A stretch of DNA of 64,000 nucleotides from Castellaniella sp040276065 (GTDB lineage: Bacteria; Pseudomonadota; Gammaproteobacteria; Burkholderiales; Burkholderiaceae_B). The stretch spans positions 127,362 to 191,361 of the forward strand of contig NZ_JBELOI010000009.1 of NCBI RefSeq assembly GCF_040276065.1, in the 5' to 3' direction. Positions 35,629 through 44,430 of this stretch are shown here, in pieces. The translations under genes and the position numbers were made by a program. The stretch's first letter is position 1. Each line of letters starts with the position of its first letter. A model generated the notes under the pieces. It searched no databases, had not been told where the DNA came from, and saw nothing but the letters and a program-made list of their open reading frames with translations.

Positions 35629-37143
35629 CTAGAAACGTGGAAGATCGGCAAAGCGCAGCTCGCCGTTGTGGACATGCATCTTGCCGTACTCGGCGCAGCG
35701 CACCAGCGTCGGGATGAGCTTGTTCGGGTTGAGCAGGCCGTAGGGATCGAAGGCGCGCTTCAAGGCCGAGAACGCGTCGAGCTCCTCGCGCGTGAACTGG
35801 CTGCACATCTGGTCGATTTTCTCGATCCCCACGCCGTGCTCGCCGGTGATGGTACCGCCCACCTCGACGCATAGTTCGAGGATGGCCGCGCCGAAGGCCT
35901 CGGCACGCGCCACCTCGCCGGGCTGGTTGGCATCGAACAGGATCAAGGGATGCAGATTGCCATCGCCCGCGTGAAACACGTTCGCGCAGCGCAGCCCAAA
36001 GCGCTCTTCCATTGCCGCGATCTCCGAGAGCACCCGGCCCAGATGGCGCCGTGGAATCGTGCCGTCCATGCAATAGTAGTCGGGCGAGATGCGTCCGGCC
36101 GCCGGAAAGGCGTTCTTGCGCCCCGCCCAGAACCGCAGGCGCTCTGCCTCCGAGGCGGACGCCTGCAGCCGCGTGGCCCCAGCCTCGCGCAACAGCGCCT
36201 CGACGCGCGCCACCTCATCGGCCACCTCCTCGATCGTGCCGTCGGACTCGCACAGCAAAATCGCCTCGGCCTCCAGATCGTAGCCCGCCTGCACAAAGGG
36301 TTCGACCATGTGCACCGAGCGCTTGTCCATGAACTCGAGCCCTGCGGGGATGATCCCGTCGGCGATGACGCGCGCCACCGCCTGGCCGGCCGCCTCGACG
36401 CTGGCAAAGCTCGCCATGACCACCTGCGCGAGCTGCGGTCGGGGAATCAGCTTGACGGTCACCTCAGTGACCAGCCCCAGCATGCCCTCGGAGCCGATGA
36501 AGGCCGACAGCAGGTTCAGGCCCGGCGCATCCGGCGCCTCGCCCCCCAGCTCGATGATCTCGCCCTCGATGGTCACGACCCGCACCCGCAGCACGTTGTG
36601 CACGGTCAGTCCGTACTTCAGGCAGTGCACGCCGCCTGAGTTCTCGGCCACGTTGCCGCCGATCGAACAGGCGATCTGGCTGGACGGATCGGGGGCATAG
36701 TACAGCCCGTGCGCGGCAGCCGCCTCGGAGATCGCCAGGTTGCGCACCCCCGGACCCACCACCGCCACGCAAGCCTGATCATCGAGCCGGTGAATGGTGT
36801 TGAGCTTGGCCAGGCCCACCAGCACCCCCTGGGCATGGGGTGTGGCCCCGCCCGAGAGCCCGGTGCCCGCGCCGCGCGCCACCAGCGGCACGTTGAACGC
36901 CCGGCAGGCCCGCAGCACCGCCACCACCTGATCCTCGTTCTCGGGCAAGATCACCACCGGCGGGCGCTCCCGATACAGCGTCAGCCCATCGCACTCGTAG
37001 GCCGTGGTCTGCTCCACCCGGGTCAATATGCAGTGCGCCGGAACGTCGTGCGCAAGACTCGACAGCAGGCCGGCGAAGTCCGGCGCGCCACCTGGTGCTT
37101 GTTCTCGACGGGATGTATCCATGGTCATTGATGACTCGTTCAT
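35629..37143 (-). CDS. glcD: glycolate oxidase catalytic subunit GlcD
   Basis: FAD-dependent catalytic subunit of 504 residues that oxidises glycolate to glyoxylate. The FAD-binding domain shows VPLVARGAGTGLSGGATP and SIGGNVAENSGGVHCLKYGLT. The C-terminal cap has VFHAGDGNLHPLILFD and the C-terminal motif TGEHGVGIEK. I use ATG 37143, which overlaps the upstream stop as ATGA; starts at 37128 or 37122 would be 5 or 7 residues shorter. Confidence 0.95.
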   Translation of the reverse strand: MNESSMTMDTSRREQAPGGAPDFAGLLSSLAHDVPAHCILTRVEQTTAYECDGLTLYRERPPVVILPENEDQVVAVLRACRAFNVPLVARGAGTGLSGGATPHAQGVLVGLAKLNTIHRLDDQACVAVVGPGVRNLAISEAAAAHGLYYAPDPSSQIACSIGGNVAENSGGVHCLKYGLTVHNVLRVRVVTIEGEIIELGGEAPDAPGLNLLSAFIGSEGMLGLVTEVTVKLIPRPQLAQVVMASFASVEAAGQAVARVIADGIIPAGLEFMDKRSVHMVEPFVQAGYDLEAEAILLCESDGTIEEVADEVARVEALLREAGATRLQASASEAERLRFWAGRKNAFPAAGRISPDYYCMDGTIPRRHLGRVLSEIAAMEERFGLRCANVFHAGDGNLHPLILFDANQPGEVARAEAFGAAILELCVEVGGTITGEHGVGIEKIDQMCSQFTREELDAFSALKRAFDPYGLLNPNKLIPTLVRCAEYGKMHVHNGELRFADLPRF

Positions 37144-38558
37144 GGGGCTGGCGGCCGTGGCAGCACCTTCCCCGGATTGAGAATATCGCGCGGGTCGAGG
37201 GCGGCCTTGAGGGCCGCCATCACATCCAACGCATCCTGGCCGTGTTCTGCACGCATGAACACCTGTTTGTGCAAACCCACGCCATGCTCGCCAGTGCAGG
37301 TCCCTTGCATGGCGATGGCGCGCTCGACGAGCCGATGGTTCAATTGTTCGGATTCGGCCCATTCCCCCGGATCGTCTGGATCCAGGAGCATCAGGACGTG
37401 GAAATTCCCGTCCCCGACGTGCCCCACGATTGTATAAGGAAAACTCGCCTGGTCCAGTTCGGCGGCGGTCTGGCCGACGCACTCGGCCAGGCGCGAAATC
37501 GGCACGCACACGTCGGTGGTGCTGGCGCGGCAGCCCGGACGTAACTGCAGACCCGCGAAATAGGCGTTGTGCCGCGCCGTCCACAGGCGGTTGCGATCCT
37601 CGGGCCGCTCGGCCCACTCGAAATCCATGCCACCGTTCCCGCGGGTGACGTCCTGAACCTGGGCCGCCTGCTCGCGCACCGAAGCGGGGCTGCCGTGGAA
37701 CTCGAACAACAGCAGGGGCGTCTCGCGCAGACTCAGATGGCTGTACCGATTGGTCGCGCGCACGGCGCCGGCGTCCATGAACTCGACGCGCGCCACCGGC
37801 ACGCCGAGCTGGATGATCTCGATGACGCTGCGCACGGCCGCGTCCAGGCTGGGGAAATTGCAGATGGCGGCCGAGACGGCCTCGGGCAGAGGGTACAGGC
37901 GCACCGTGACCTCGACGATGATCCCCAGTGTCCCCTCGCTGCCCACGAACAAGCGGGTCAGGTCGTAGCCCGCAGAGGATTTGCGCGCCCGGTTCGCGGT
38001 CTGGATGACCCGGCCGTCGGCGGTCACGACCTTCAGCGACATGACGTTCTCGCGCATGGTGCCGTAGCGCACCGCGTTGGTGCCCGAAGCCCGGGTGGCC
38101 GACATGCCCCCCAGGCTGGCGTCGGCGCCTGGATCGATCGGGAAGAACAGGCCAGTATCGCGCAAAGCCTCATTGAGCTGCTTGCGCGTCACGCCGGCCT
38201 GGACCGCCGCCGTGAAATCCTCGGCATGGACCTCGAGGATCCCGTCCATGCCGGACAGATCGAGGCTGACGCCGCCCTGCACCGCCAGCAAGTGGCCTTC
38301 GAGGGAAGTGCCCGCGCCGTAGGGAATCAGGGGCACGCCATGCGCATGGCAGTGCCGTGCCGTCCAGACCACGTCGTCGATCGTCCGGGCGAACACCACG
38401 GCCTCGGGCGGCATCGGCGGATACGGCGATTCGTCGCGTCCGTGTTGCTCGCGCACCGAATAGGCGAGCGAACAGCGCTCGCCGAAATGCGTCTGCAAGG
38501 CGGCCAGGAATCCCTCCGGCACAGGCCGGGACCGCTGTTCGAAAATCAGGGTATCCAT
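37140..38558 (-). CDS. FAD-linked D-lactate/2-hydroxyacid dehydrogenase
   Basis: A 472-residue flavoprotein of the GlcD/Dld family, with the FAD-binding VPLIPYGAGTSLEGH, GMSATRASGTNAVRYGTMRENV and AGYDLTRLFVGSEGTLGII, and the cap motif VGHVGDGNFHVLM. The family includes cytochrome-linked D-lactate dehydrogenase. It lies 32 bases downstream of the DAHP synthase gene, with AGGA 7 bases before its ATG, and overlaps glcD by ATGA. It probably widens the hydroxyacid range of the glc operon. Confidence 0.9.
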   Translation of the reverse strand: MDTLIFEQRSRPVPEGFLAALQTHFGERCSLAYSVREQHGRDESPYPPMPPEAVVFARTIDDVVWTARHCHAHGVPLIPYGAGTSLEGHLLAVQGGVSLDLSGMDGILEVHAEDFTAAVQAGVTRKQLNEALRDTGLFFPIDPGADASLGGMSATRASGTNAVRYGTMRENVMSLKVVTADGRVIQTANRARKSSAGYDLTRLFVGSEGTLGIIVEVTVRLYPLPEAVSAAICNFPSLDAAVRSVIEIIQLGVPVARVEFMDAGAVRATNRYSHLSLRETPLLLFEFHGSPASVREQAAQVQDVTRGNGGMDFEWAERPEDRNRLWTARHNAYFAGLQLRPGCRASTTDVCVPISRLAECVGQTAAELDQASFPYTIVGHVGDGNFHVLMLLDPDDPGEWAESEQLNHRLVERAIAMQGTCTGEHGVGLHKQVFMRAEHGQDALDVMAALKAALDPRDILNPGKVLPRPPAP

Positions 38559-38590
38559 GTGTTTGTCCTATCGGATGCCGGCGGAATGGG

Positions 38591-39682
38591 TCAGGCGGCG
38601 TCGCCCACCGAGGCGGCGGCCAGGGCGGTGCGCCGGCCCACCACCGCCGCGGCCAGGCGCTCGAGCACCGTCACTGACGCATCCCAATCGATGCAGCCAT
38701 CGGTGATGCTCTGACCATAGACCAGCGGTTGCCCCGGCACCAGATCCTGACGCCCGCCGACCAGATGGCTCTCGACCATGACGCCGAAGATCCGCTCGTC
38801 CCCCCCTTCGATCTGGCGCGAGATGTCCTCGATCACCAGCGGCTGACGGGTGTAGTCCTTGTTGCTGTTGGCATGGCTGGCGTCGATCATCAGCCGCGGC
38901 CGCATGCCCGCCTTTTCCAGCGCCTGCGAAGCCGCCTCGATGCTCTCGGCATCATAGTTGGGGCTCTTGCCGCCGCGCAGAATCATGTGGCAGTCCTCGT
39001 TGCCCACGGTGGACACGATGGCGGAATGGCCGCCCTTGGTCACCGACAGGAAGTAATGCGGCTGTGAGGCCGCCTTGATGGCATCCTGGGCGATACGGAT
39101 GTTGCCATCCGTTCCGTTCTTGAAGCCCACCGGGCAGGACAGGCCCGAGGCGAGCTCGCGGTGCACTTGGCTCTCGGTCGTCCGCGCGCCGATCGCCCCC
39201 CAGGACACCAGGTCGGCAATGTACTGGGGCGTGATCATGTCCAGGAATTCGCTGCCCGCCGGCAAGCCCAGGCCGTTGATGTCGATCAGCAGTTCGCGCG
39301 CCGTGCGCAGGCCCTGGTTGATGTTGAAACTGCCGTCCAGGCCCGGGTCGTTGATCAACCCCTTCCAACCCACCGTGGTGCGCGGCTTTTCGAAGTAGAC
39401 ACGCATGATGATTTCCAACTCGCCCCTGAAGCGCTCGCGCTGCTCGGCCAGGCGCCGCGCATATTCGAGCCCGCTCGTCGGATTGTGGATCGAACACGGC
39501 CCGATCACCACCACCAGCCGGTCGTCCCGGCCCTGCAACACCTCGTGGATGACCCGCCGCGCATCGTAGACCCCCTTGGAGATCGCGGGCGTGCAGGGAA
39601 ACTCGCGCATGATGTGGGCCGGAGGGGCGAGTTCCTTGATCTCGCGGATACGTAAATCGTCGGTATTGTGTGACACGGTCAT
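38591..39682 (-). CDS. aroG: 3-deoxy-7-phosphoheptulonate (DAHP) synthase, class I
   Basis: First enzyme of aromatic amino acid synthesis, joining phosphoenolpyruvate and erythrose 4-phosphate; 363 residues. Class I motifs include VVVIGPCSIHNP, MRVYFEKPRTTVGWKGLINDP, GARTTESQVHRELASGLSCPVGFKNGTDGN and IDASHANSNKDY. The start ATG 39682 has GGAG very close upstream, so initiation may be weak. The gene is preceded by a Phe/Tyr-rich leader peptide and an intrinsic terminator, so transcription attenuation is likely. Confidence 0.95.
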   Translation of the reverse strand: MTVSHNTDDLRIREIKELAPPAHIMREFPCTPAISKGVYDARRVIHEVLQGRDDRLVVVIGPCSIHNPTSGLEYARRLAEQRERFRGELEIIMRVYFEKPRTTVGWKGLINDPGLDGSFNINQGLRTARELLIDINGLGLPAGSEFLDMITPQYIADLVSWGAIGARTTESQVHRELASGLSCPVGFKNGTDGNIRIAQDAIKAASQPHYFLSVTKGGHSAIVSTVGNEDCHMILRGGKSPNYDAESIEAASQALEKAGMRPRLMIDASHANSNKDYTRQPLVIEDISRQIEGGDERIFGVMVESHLVGGRQDLVPGQPLVYGQSITDGCIDWDASVTVLERLAAAVVGRRTALAAASVGDAA

Positions 39683-39714
39683 GCTCCATCGGTTGCCGGA
39701 TTCCGAGGCGGCAC

Positions 39715-39749
39715 AAAAAAAGCCGCCTGGCTGCGCCGGCGGCTTTTTT
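39715..39749 (-). terminator. attenuator terminator in the aroG leader
   Basis: On the minus strand AAAAAAGCCGCC (39749-39738) pairs with GGCGGCTTTTTT over a 10-base loop and ends in seven T residues, 33 bases before the aroG start and 15 bases after the leader-peptide stop. A segment within the leader peptide gene (39800-39810, AAAGCCGCTGG) can also pair with the 3' arm with one bulge, which would be the antiterminator. The hairpin placement is seen; the switching model is inferred. Confidence 0.85.
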
Positions 39750-39764
39750 GGGAATTTTGTTCGA

Positions 39765-39848
39765 CTACTTTTTTGTACAACGATCCCCTTCCTCCACCAG
39801 CGGCTTTGGAAACATAAAAAAGTAAAAAAAATAGGGAACGGCGTACAT
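39765..39848 (-). CDS. aroG leader peptide, Phe/Tyr-rich, 27 residues
   Basis: A short gene that begins MYAVPYFFYFFMF and ends in KK-TAG. Five Phe and three Tyr codons fall within the first 13 codons. It has AGGA 7 bases before its ATG. It lies directly upstream of an intrinsic terminator and the DAHP synthase gene. This is the architecture of amino-acid-controlled attenuation as in pheA or trp leaders: a ribosome that stalls for lack of charged tRNA-Phe or tRNA-Tyr would let transcription continue. Confidence 0.85.
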   Translation of the reverse strand: MYAVPYFFYFFMFPKPLVEEGDRCTKK

Positions 39849-39939
39849 GGAATCATCCTAGCACATTCGCGCCCGGATGCCAAACGGTGCCTCACGAGGC
39901 GCCGCCGATATTCAGCCCGCCATCGTTTCCTGGTGAATG

Positions 39940-39979
39940 ATTTCCATGAAATTGATTCGTATAGAAATCATTCTATAAT
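39940..39979 (+). promoter_or_regulatory. ehuB promoter with two palindromes
   Basis: TTGATT (39952-39957) and a perfect TATAAT (39974-39979), 16 bases apart, form a sigma-70 promoter. The palindrome ATTTC-CAT-GAAAT (39940-39952) touches the -35, and TATAGAA-ATCA-TTCTATA (39960-39977) covers the spacer and -10. A repressor bound there would block RNA polymerase. The parts TGATTCGTA and ATAGAAAT recur in the ectR promoter. Confidence 0.7.
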
Positions 39980-40025
39980 TGATCATTCGAAGAAGTATCA
40001 TTTGATGTGAACACAGGAGACCCGC

Positions 40026-40886
40026 ATGAACAATAAACGCAAACAACTCGTCCTGGGCCTGGCCGGCGCCTGCGTCATGAGCCTGGCCGGCACGTCGGCG
40101 GTCTCGGCCGATCTGGCTGAAATCCAGAAAAATGGCGTGCTGCGCGTCGCGGTCGCCAACGAAATCCCCTATGGGTACATGGATGTGAGCGGCGAGGCCA
40201 AAGGCGTCGGCCCGGACGTCGCCAAGCACATCGCCAAGGCGCTGGGCATCAAGAAGATCGAATGGACGACCACCAATTTCGGCTCGCTCATCCCCGGGCT
40301 GAAGGCCAAGCGCTACGATATGGTGGCCGCCGAGATGGCGATCCTGCCGCAGCGCTGCGAGCAGGTGCTGTTCTCGGAGCCCAACAGTTCGTATGGCGAG
40401 GGCCTGCTGGTCGCCAAGGGCAATCCCGAGAACATCCACAACTACGAAAGCTTCGCCCAATCCGGCCACAAGATCGCCATCATGGCGGGTGCCGATCAGC
40501 TCGAGATGCTGCAGGCGCTGAAGGTCCCCGATGCCCAAATCGTCACGATCGCCAACAACGCCGATGCCATCTCGACCGTATCGACCGGGCGCGCCGACGG
40601 CTATGCCGCCACCAGCCTTACCGTGGGCCAGCTTGCGGCCAAGAGCGACAAGGTCGAGGCCGCCAAGGATTTCAAGGACCCGGTGGTCGACGGCGCGCCG
40701 GTGCGCAGCTGGGGCGGTTTCACGTTCGACCAGAGCTCGACCGCGCTGCGCGATGCCGTGAACGCCGAGCTGGCACAGTTCAAGAAAACCCCGGCCTGGG
40801 GAAAAATCCTCAGCGGCTACGGCTTCTCGGCCGAGGACGCCAAAGGCTCCTTCACCAAGACCACCGCCCAGCTCTGCGCACAATGA
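40026..40886 (+). CDS. ehuB: ectoine/hydroxyectoine ABC transporter, binding protein
   Basis: Periplasmic solute-binding protein of 286 residues with a signal peptide ending near SAVSADL. The segments NGVLRVAVANEIPYGYMD, FGSLIPGLKAKRYDMVAAEM and LPQRCEQVLFSEP match the EhuB subgroup of amino-acid-type receptors. It captures ectoine and hydroxyectoine for EhuCDA. The start ATG 40026 has GGAG 6 bases upstream. The convergent ect operon supports the substrate call. Confidence 0.9.
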   Translation: MNNKRKQLVLGLAGACVMSLAGTSAVSADLAEIQKNGVLRVAVANEIPYGYMDVSGEAKGVGPDVAKHIAKALGIKKIEWTTTNFGSLIPGLKAKRYDMVAAEMAILPQRCEQVLFSEPNSSYGEGLLVAKGNPENIHNYESFAQSGHKIAIMAGADQLEMLQALKVPDAQIVTIANNADAISTVSTGRADGYAATSLTVGQLAAKSDKVEAAKDFKDPVVDGAPVRSWGGFTFDQSSTALRDAVNAELAQFKKTPAWGKILSGYGFSAEDAKGSFTKTTAQLCAQ

Positions 40887-40899
40887 CCGTCCAAACCGC

Positions 40900-41571
40900 A
40901 TGGACTGGATGGATTATGCCCGCCCGCTGCTGCAGGGCGCGCGCGTCACGATCGAGCTGACGTTATATTCCACGCTGCTGGGTGGGGTGTTTTCGTTTGC
41001 CTTCGGCATCGGCAGGCTGTCGACGCGCCGACTGCTGCGCTGGGGTTCGATCGCCCTGATCGAGGTCTTCCGGGGCACCTCCCTGCTGGTGCAATTGTTC
41101 TGGCTCTTCTTTGCGTTGCCGGTGGCTGGTGATTTGCTGGGACTGGATCTGCGCCTGTCGCCGGTCGTTGCCGGAACCCTCGCGCTTTCGCTGAACATCG
41201 GGGCCTACGGGGCCGAAGTGGTGCGCGGCGCCATTCAGGCCGTGCCGGCGGCCCAGCACGAAGCGGCCAAGGCGCTGGACTTCACACCGCGCCAGATCCT
41301 CTGGCGCATCGCCATTCCACAGGCGATCCCTGAAATGATGCCGAGCTTCTGCAACCTCACGATCCAGAACCTGAAAGACACCGCCCTGGTCTCGCTGATT
41401 GGCCTGGGCGATCTGGCGTTCCAGGCCGAGCGCATCCGCAATTTCACGCAGGACAGCGTCTCGCTCTACACCGTGCTGCTGCTCATGTACTTCGGCATGG
41501 CGCTCGTCCTGGCCGCATTCATGCGCATGCTCGAGCGCCACGCGGGGCGCTGGCGCCCACGGGGGACCTGA
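40900..41571 (+). CDS. ehuC: ectoine/hydroxyectoine ABC transporter, permease EhuC
   Basis: Inner-membrane permease of 223 residues of the His/Glu/Gln/Arg type, about five helices. The EAA loop is HEAAKALDFTPRQILWRIAIPQAIPEMMP, the contact site for the ATPase. It starts 13 bases after ehuB and is followed after 3 bases by ehuD. Confidence 0.9.
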   Translation: MDWMDYARPLLQGARVTIELTLYSTLLGGVFSFAFGIGRLSTRRLLRWGSIALIEVFRGTSLLVQLFWLFFALPVAGDLLGLDLRLSPVVAGTLALSLNIGAYGAEVVRGAIQAVPAAQHEAAKALDFTPRQILWRIAIPQAIPEMMPSFCNLTIQNLKDTALVSLIGLGDLAFQAERIRNFTQDSVSLYTVLLLMYFGMALVLAAFMRMLERHAGRWRPRGT

Positions 41572-41574
41572 GCC

Positions 41575-42267
41575 ATGCTGTTCGGCATCGAATGGAACAC
41601 CGCCGATAACTGGACCTTCGCCTGGTCGATCCTGCCCATCCTGCTGCGCGGCATGGTGGTGACCATCCAGGCGACGCTGCTGGGATTCGCCGTGGCGGCC
41701 GTCCTGGGCCTGATCCTGGCCGGCCTCAAGAGCGTCCGCGCCCGGTGGATCGCCTGGCCGGCCCGAGTGTTCACGGAGTTCCTGCGGGACACGCCGCTGC
41801 TGGTCCAGCTGTTCTTTCTCTATTACGTGCTGCCGGAATACGGACTGGTCCTGCCGGCCTTCATGACTGGAGCTCTGGCCCTTGGCGCGCAATATAGCGC
41901 CTATACCTCGGAGGTCTACCGTGCCGGCCTGGAGTCCATCACGCACGGACAGACCGAGGCCGCCCGGGCCCTGGACATCTCGCCGCTGCGCACGTTCGGC
42001 GTCATTGTCCTGCCCCAGGCCCTGCCGCGCATCATCCCGGCTCTGGGCAACTACCTGGTATCGATCATGAAGGATGTGCCGGTGCTGTCGGTGGTGTCCA
42101 TCCTGGAAATGCTCAACGTCGCCCGCATCATCGGAGACCGCAGCTTCAACTATATGGTGCCGTTGACCATGGTCGGCGCGCTCTACCTGATTCTGACTCT
42201 GGTCGCGTCGGCCGGCGTGCGCTATCTGGACGAGCGCCTGCCCAAACAAGGAATTCCCCTGCGATGA
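41575..42267 (+). CDS. ehuD: ectoine/hydroxyectoine ABC transporter, permease EhuD
   Basis: Second permease, 230 residues, with about five helices and the EAA loop TEAARALDISPLRTFGVIVLPQALPRIIP. It forms the channel with EhuC. The stop overlaps the ehuA start as ATGA. Confidence 0.9.
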   Translation: MLFGIEWNTADNWTFAWSILPILLRGMVVTIQATLLGFAVAAVLGLILAGLKSVRARWIAWPARVFTEFLRDTPLLVQLFFLYYVLPEYGLVLPAFMTGALALGAQYSAYTSEVYRAGLESITHGQTEAARALDISPLRTFGVIVLPQALPRIIPALGNYLVSIMKDVPVLSVVSILEMLNVARIIGDRSFNYMVPLTMVGALYLILTLVASAGVRYLDERLPKQGIPLR

Positions 42268-43049
42268 ACGAAGCCATCATCACCATGGAAAAAATCGTCA
42301 AGCGCTTTGGCGAAGCCATCGTGCTGGACCACCTGGACTTCGAGGTCCGCAAGGGCGAGAAAGTCACGATCATCGGCCCCTCGGGATCGGGCAAGTCCAC
42401 CGTGCTGCGCATCCTGATGACGCTCGAGACCATCGACGAGGGCATGATCCACGTGGCCGGCAAGCCCCTGTGGCACGAGTACCGGGGCGGGCGGCTGGTG
42501 CCCGCTGGCGAACCGCACCTGCGCGCCATGCGCAAGGAAATGGGCATGGTCTTTCAGCAATTCAACTTGTTCCCCCACATGACGGTGCTGCGCAACATCA
42601 CCGAATCCCCCATCCACGTCCTTGGCCTGAGCAAGGCCGAGGCCCGCGAGCGTGCCCGCGAATACCTCGAACTGGTGGGCCTGTCGGACCATGCGGAGAA
42701 ATTTCCCAGCCAGCTATCGGGCGGCCAGCAGCAGCGTGTCGCCATCGCCCGTGCGCTGGCCATGCGGCCCCATATCATGCTGTTTGACGAACCGACCTCG
42801 GCCCTCGACCCGGAATTGGTGGGCGAAGTGCTGACAGTGATCCAGCGGCTGGCCGAGGAGCACGACCTGACCATGCTGCTGGTGACCCATGAAATGGACT
42901 TCGCCCGGCGAATCTCGGATCGAGTCTGTTTCTTCGACAAGGGCACGATCGTCGAGCAGGCCCCGCCCGAAGAAATCTTCAGTACGCCACGCGAGGCGCG
43001 CACGCGCGAATTCCTCAAGGGCTTCATGGAGGCGCGCCAGTCTGGTTGA
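42264..43049 (+). CDS. ehuA: ectoine/hydroxyectoine ABC transporter, ATPase EhuA
   Basis: ATP-binding subunit of 261 residues. Walker A is GPSGSGKST (38-46), the signature is LSGGQQQRVAIARAL, and Walker B is HIMLFDEPTSALD. An insertion after the Walker A region (LWHEYRGGRLVPAGEPHLRA) is typical of EhuA proteins. The gene ends 42 bases from the convergent ectD. Confidence 0.92.
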   Translation: MNEAIITMEKIVKRFGEAIVLDHLDFEVRKGEKVTIIGPSGSGKSTVLRILMTLETIDEGMIHVAGKPLWHEYRGGRLVPAGEPHLRAMRKEMGMVFQQFNLFPHMTVLRNITESPIHVLGLSKAEARERAREYLELVGLSDHAEKFPSQLSGGQQQRVAIARALAMRPHIMLFDEPTSALDPELVGEVLTVIQRLAEEHDLTMLLVTHEMDFARRISDRVCFFDKGTIVEQAPPEEIFSTPREARTREFLKGFMEARQSG

Positions 43050-43091
43050 GCGCCCCGCCCCGCCGCGCGGGGCCGGTCCCCGGAGGAGTGC

Positions 43092-44018
43092 TCAAGCCAC
43101 GTGGCTACAGGCCTCGCGCACGCGAAAGGGCCTTGGCGTCAGCGCCTCGGGGGCGCCGCGCGCGGCGATGTGCCGCGGCCGGGGCGGCATCCCGTGGAAC
43201 GGCTCGACCAGCGCATTGTCCACGCTGTTGTAGACCATGAATACATTGTTGCGCGGCCACGGCGAGATATTTCCCGCCGAACCGTGCAAGACGTTGCAGT
43301 CGAAGAACACAACCGAGCCCGCGGGCGCCACCACCGCATGAATCCCGCCGCCATCGGCCAGCAGGCGCAGGCTGACCGGATCGGGCACGCCAAGATCCTG
43401 GCGGCGCAGGGACCGGCGATAGTTATCCTCGGGCGTTTCGCCCACGCACGACACGAACTGCCGATGCGATCCGGGGATGAGCATTAGCGGGCCATTGGCC
43501 GCCTCGTTGTCGCTCAGCAAGACGGAGCAACTGAGCGCGCGCATCGCCGGCATGCCGTCCTCGACGTGCCAGGTTTCGAAATCCGAGTGCCAATAGAACT
43601 CACGGCCCTCGAAGCCCGGCTTCATATTGGCGCGCGACTGGTGGATATAGACCTCGGAGCCCAGAATCTGACGCGCGACATCCAGCAGGCGCGGATCGCG
43701 CGGCAGATCGGCCAGCAGCCGGCCAGTCTCGTGGATCCGAAAGATCGAGCGCAAGGCTTGCCCGTCGGGCTCGCGGACGACCTCCTCGCCCGCTCCGATG
43801 ACCGGGTCGCGGCCAAGCGCCTCCACCTCGTTGCACAAGGCCTCGACCTCGTCGGCCGCGAGGACCCCGGGCAGCACGACAAAACCGTCACGCTCGTAGG
43901 CCTGCAGCCGCTCGGGATCCAGGCCTCGGGCGTAGGCGCCGCCGCCATAGACCACTGGCTCCCGCCGCGAGAGCAGCCCGGCGCCGCGCCCGCGGCGCGA
44001 CTCGTAATAGTCTTTCAT
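43092..44018 (-). CDS. ectD: ectoine hydroxylase
   Basis: 2-oxoglutarate- and iron-dependent dioxygenase of 308 residues that makes 5-hydroxyectoine from ectoine. The iron triad is visible as H144-x-D146 in FYWHSDFETWH and H245 in DCNVLHGSAGN. The signature region FQSRANMKPGFEG-type appears here as HQSRANMKPGFEGREF. It is the last gene of the ect operon, 10 bases behind ectC. Confidence 0.96.
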   Translation of the reverse strand: MKDYYESRRGRGAGLLSRREPVVYGGGAYARGLDPERLQAYERDGFVVLPGVLAADEVEALCNEVEALGRDPVIGAGEEVVREPDGQALRSIFRIHETGRLLADLPRDPRLLDVARQILGSEVYIHQSRANMKPGFEGREFYWHSDFETWHVEDGMPAMRALSCSVLLSDNEAANGPLMLIPGSHRQFVSCVGETPEDNYRRSLRRQDLGVPDPVSLRLLADGGGIHAVVAPAGSVVFFDCNVLHGSAGNISPWPRNNVFMVYNSVDNALVEPFHGMPPRPRHIAARGAPEALTPRPFRVREACSHVA

Positions 44019-44028
44019 GATGAGCTCC

Positions 44029-44430
44029 TCATCCGTGTTCCGCCCCGGCTGGCAGAGGATAGACGCCCCGGGCGTCGTGGACTTCGCGCCCGGTCAACGG
44101 GGGATTGAAGACGCAGATGACCCGCAGGGGCTCGCGCCCGCCCCGCAGCCAATGCTCGTCATGGTCATCCAATGCATAGACCACCCCCGGGCCCAGGGTG
44201 TACTTGCGGCCATCGGCAATGGTCTCGACCTCGCCATCGCCCTCGATGCACCAGACCGCCTCAAGATGATTGCGGTAGTGGATATGGGTCTCGGTCCCCG
44301 GGAGGATCACGGTCTCGTGAAACGAGAACCCCATGCCGTCGCGCGCGAGCAGCACACGGCGGCTGGTCCAGTTGGCGGTGATGATCTCGTCGACGGTACC
44401 CTCGATCTCGTTGACGTTCCGGACGATCAT
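44029..44430 (-). CDS. ectC: L-ectoine synthase
   Basis: Small cupin of 133 residues that closes the ring of N-acetyl-diaminobutyrate to ectoine. The family N-terminus MIVRNVNEIEGT and the cupin core ETHIHYRNHLEAVWCIEGDGEVE are present. Its ATG overlaps the ectB stop (ATGA), so the two are translationally coupled. Confidence 0.97.
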   Translation of the reverse strand: MIVRNVNEIEGTVDEIITANWTSRRVLLARDGMGFSFHETVILPGTETHIHYRNHLEAVWCIEGDGEVETIADGRKYTLGPGVVYALDDHDEHWLRGGREPLRVICVFNPPLTGREVHDARGVYPLPAGAEHG

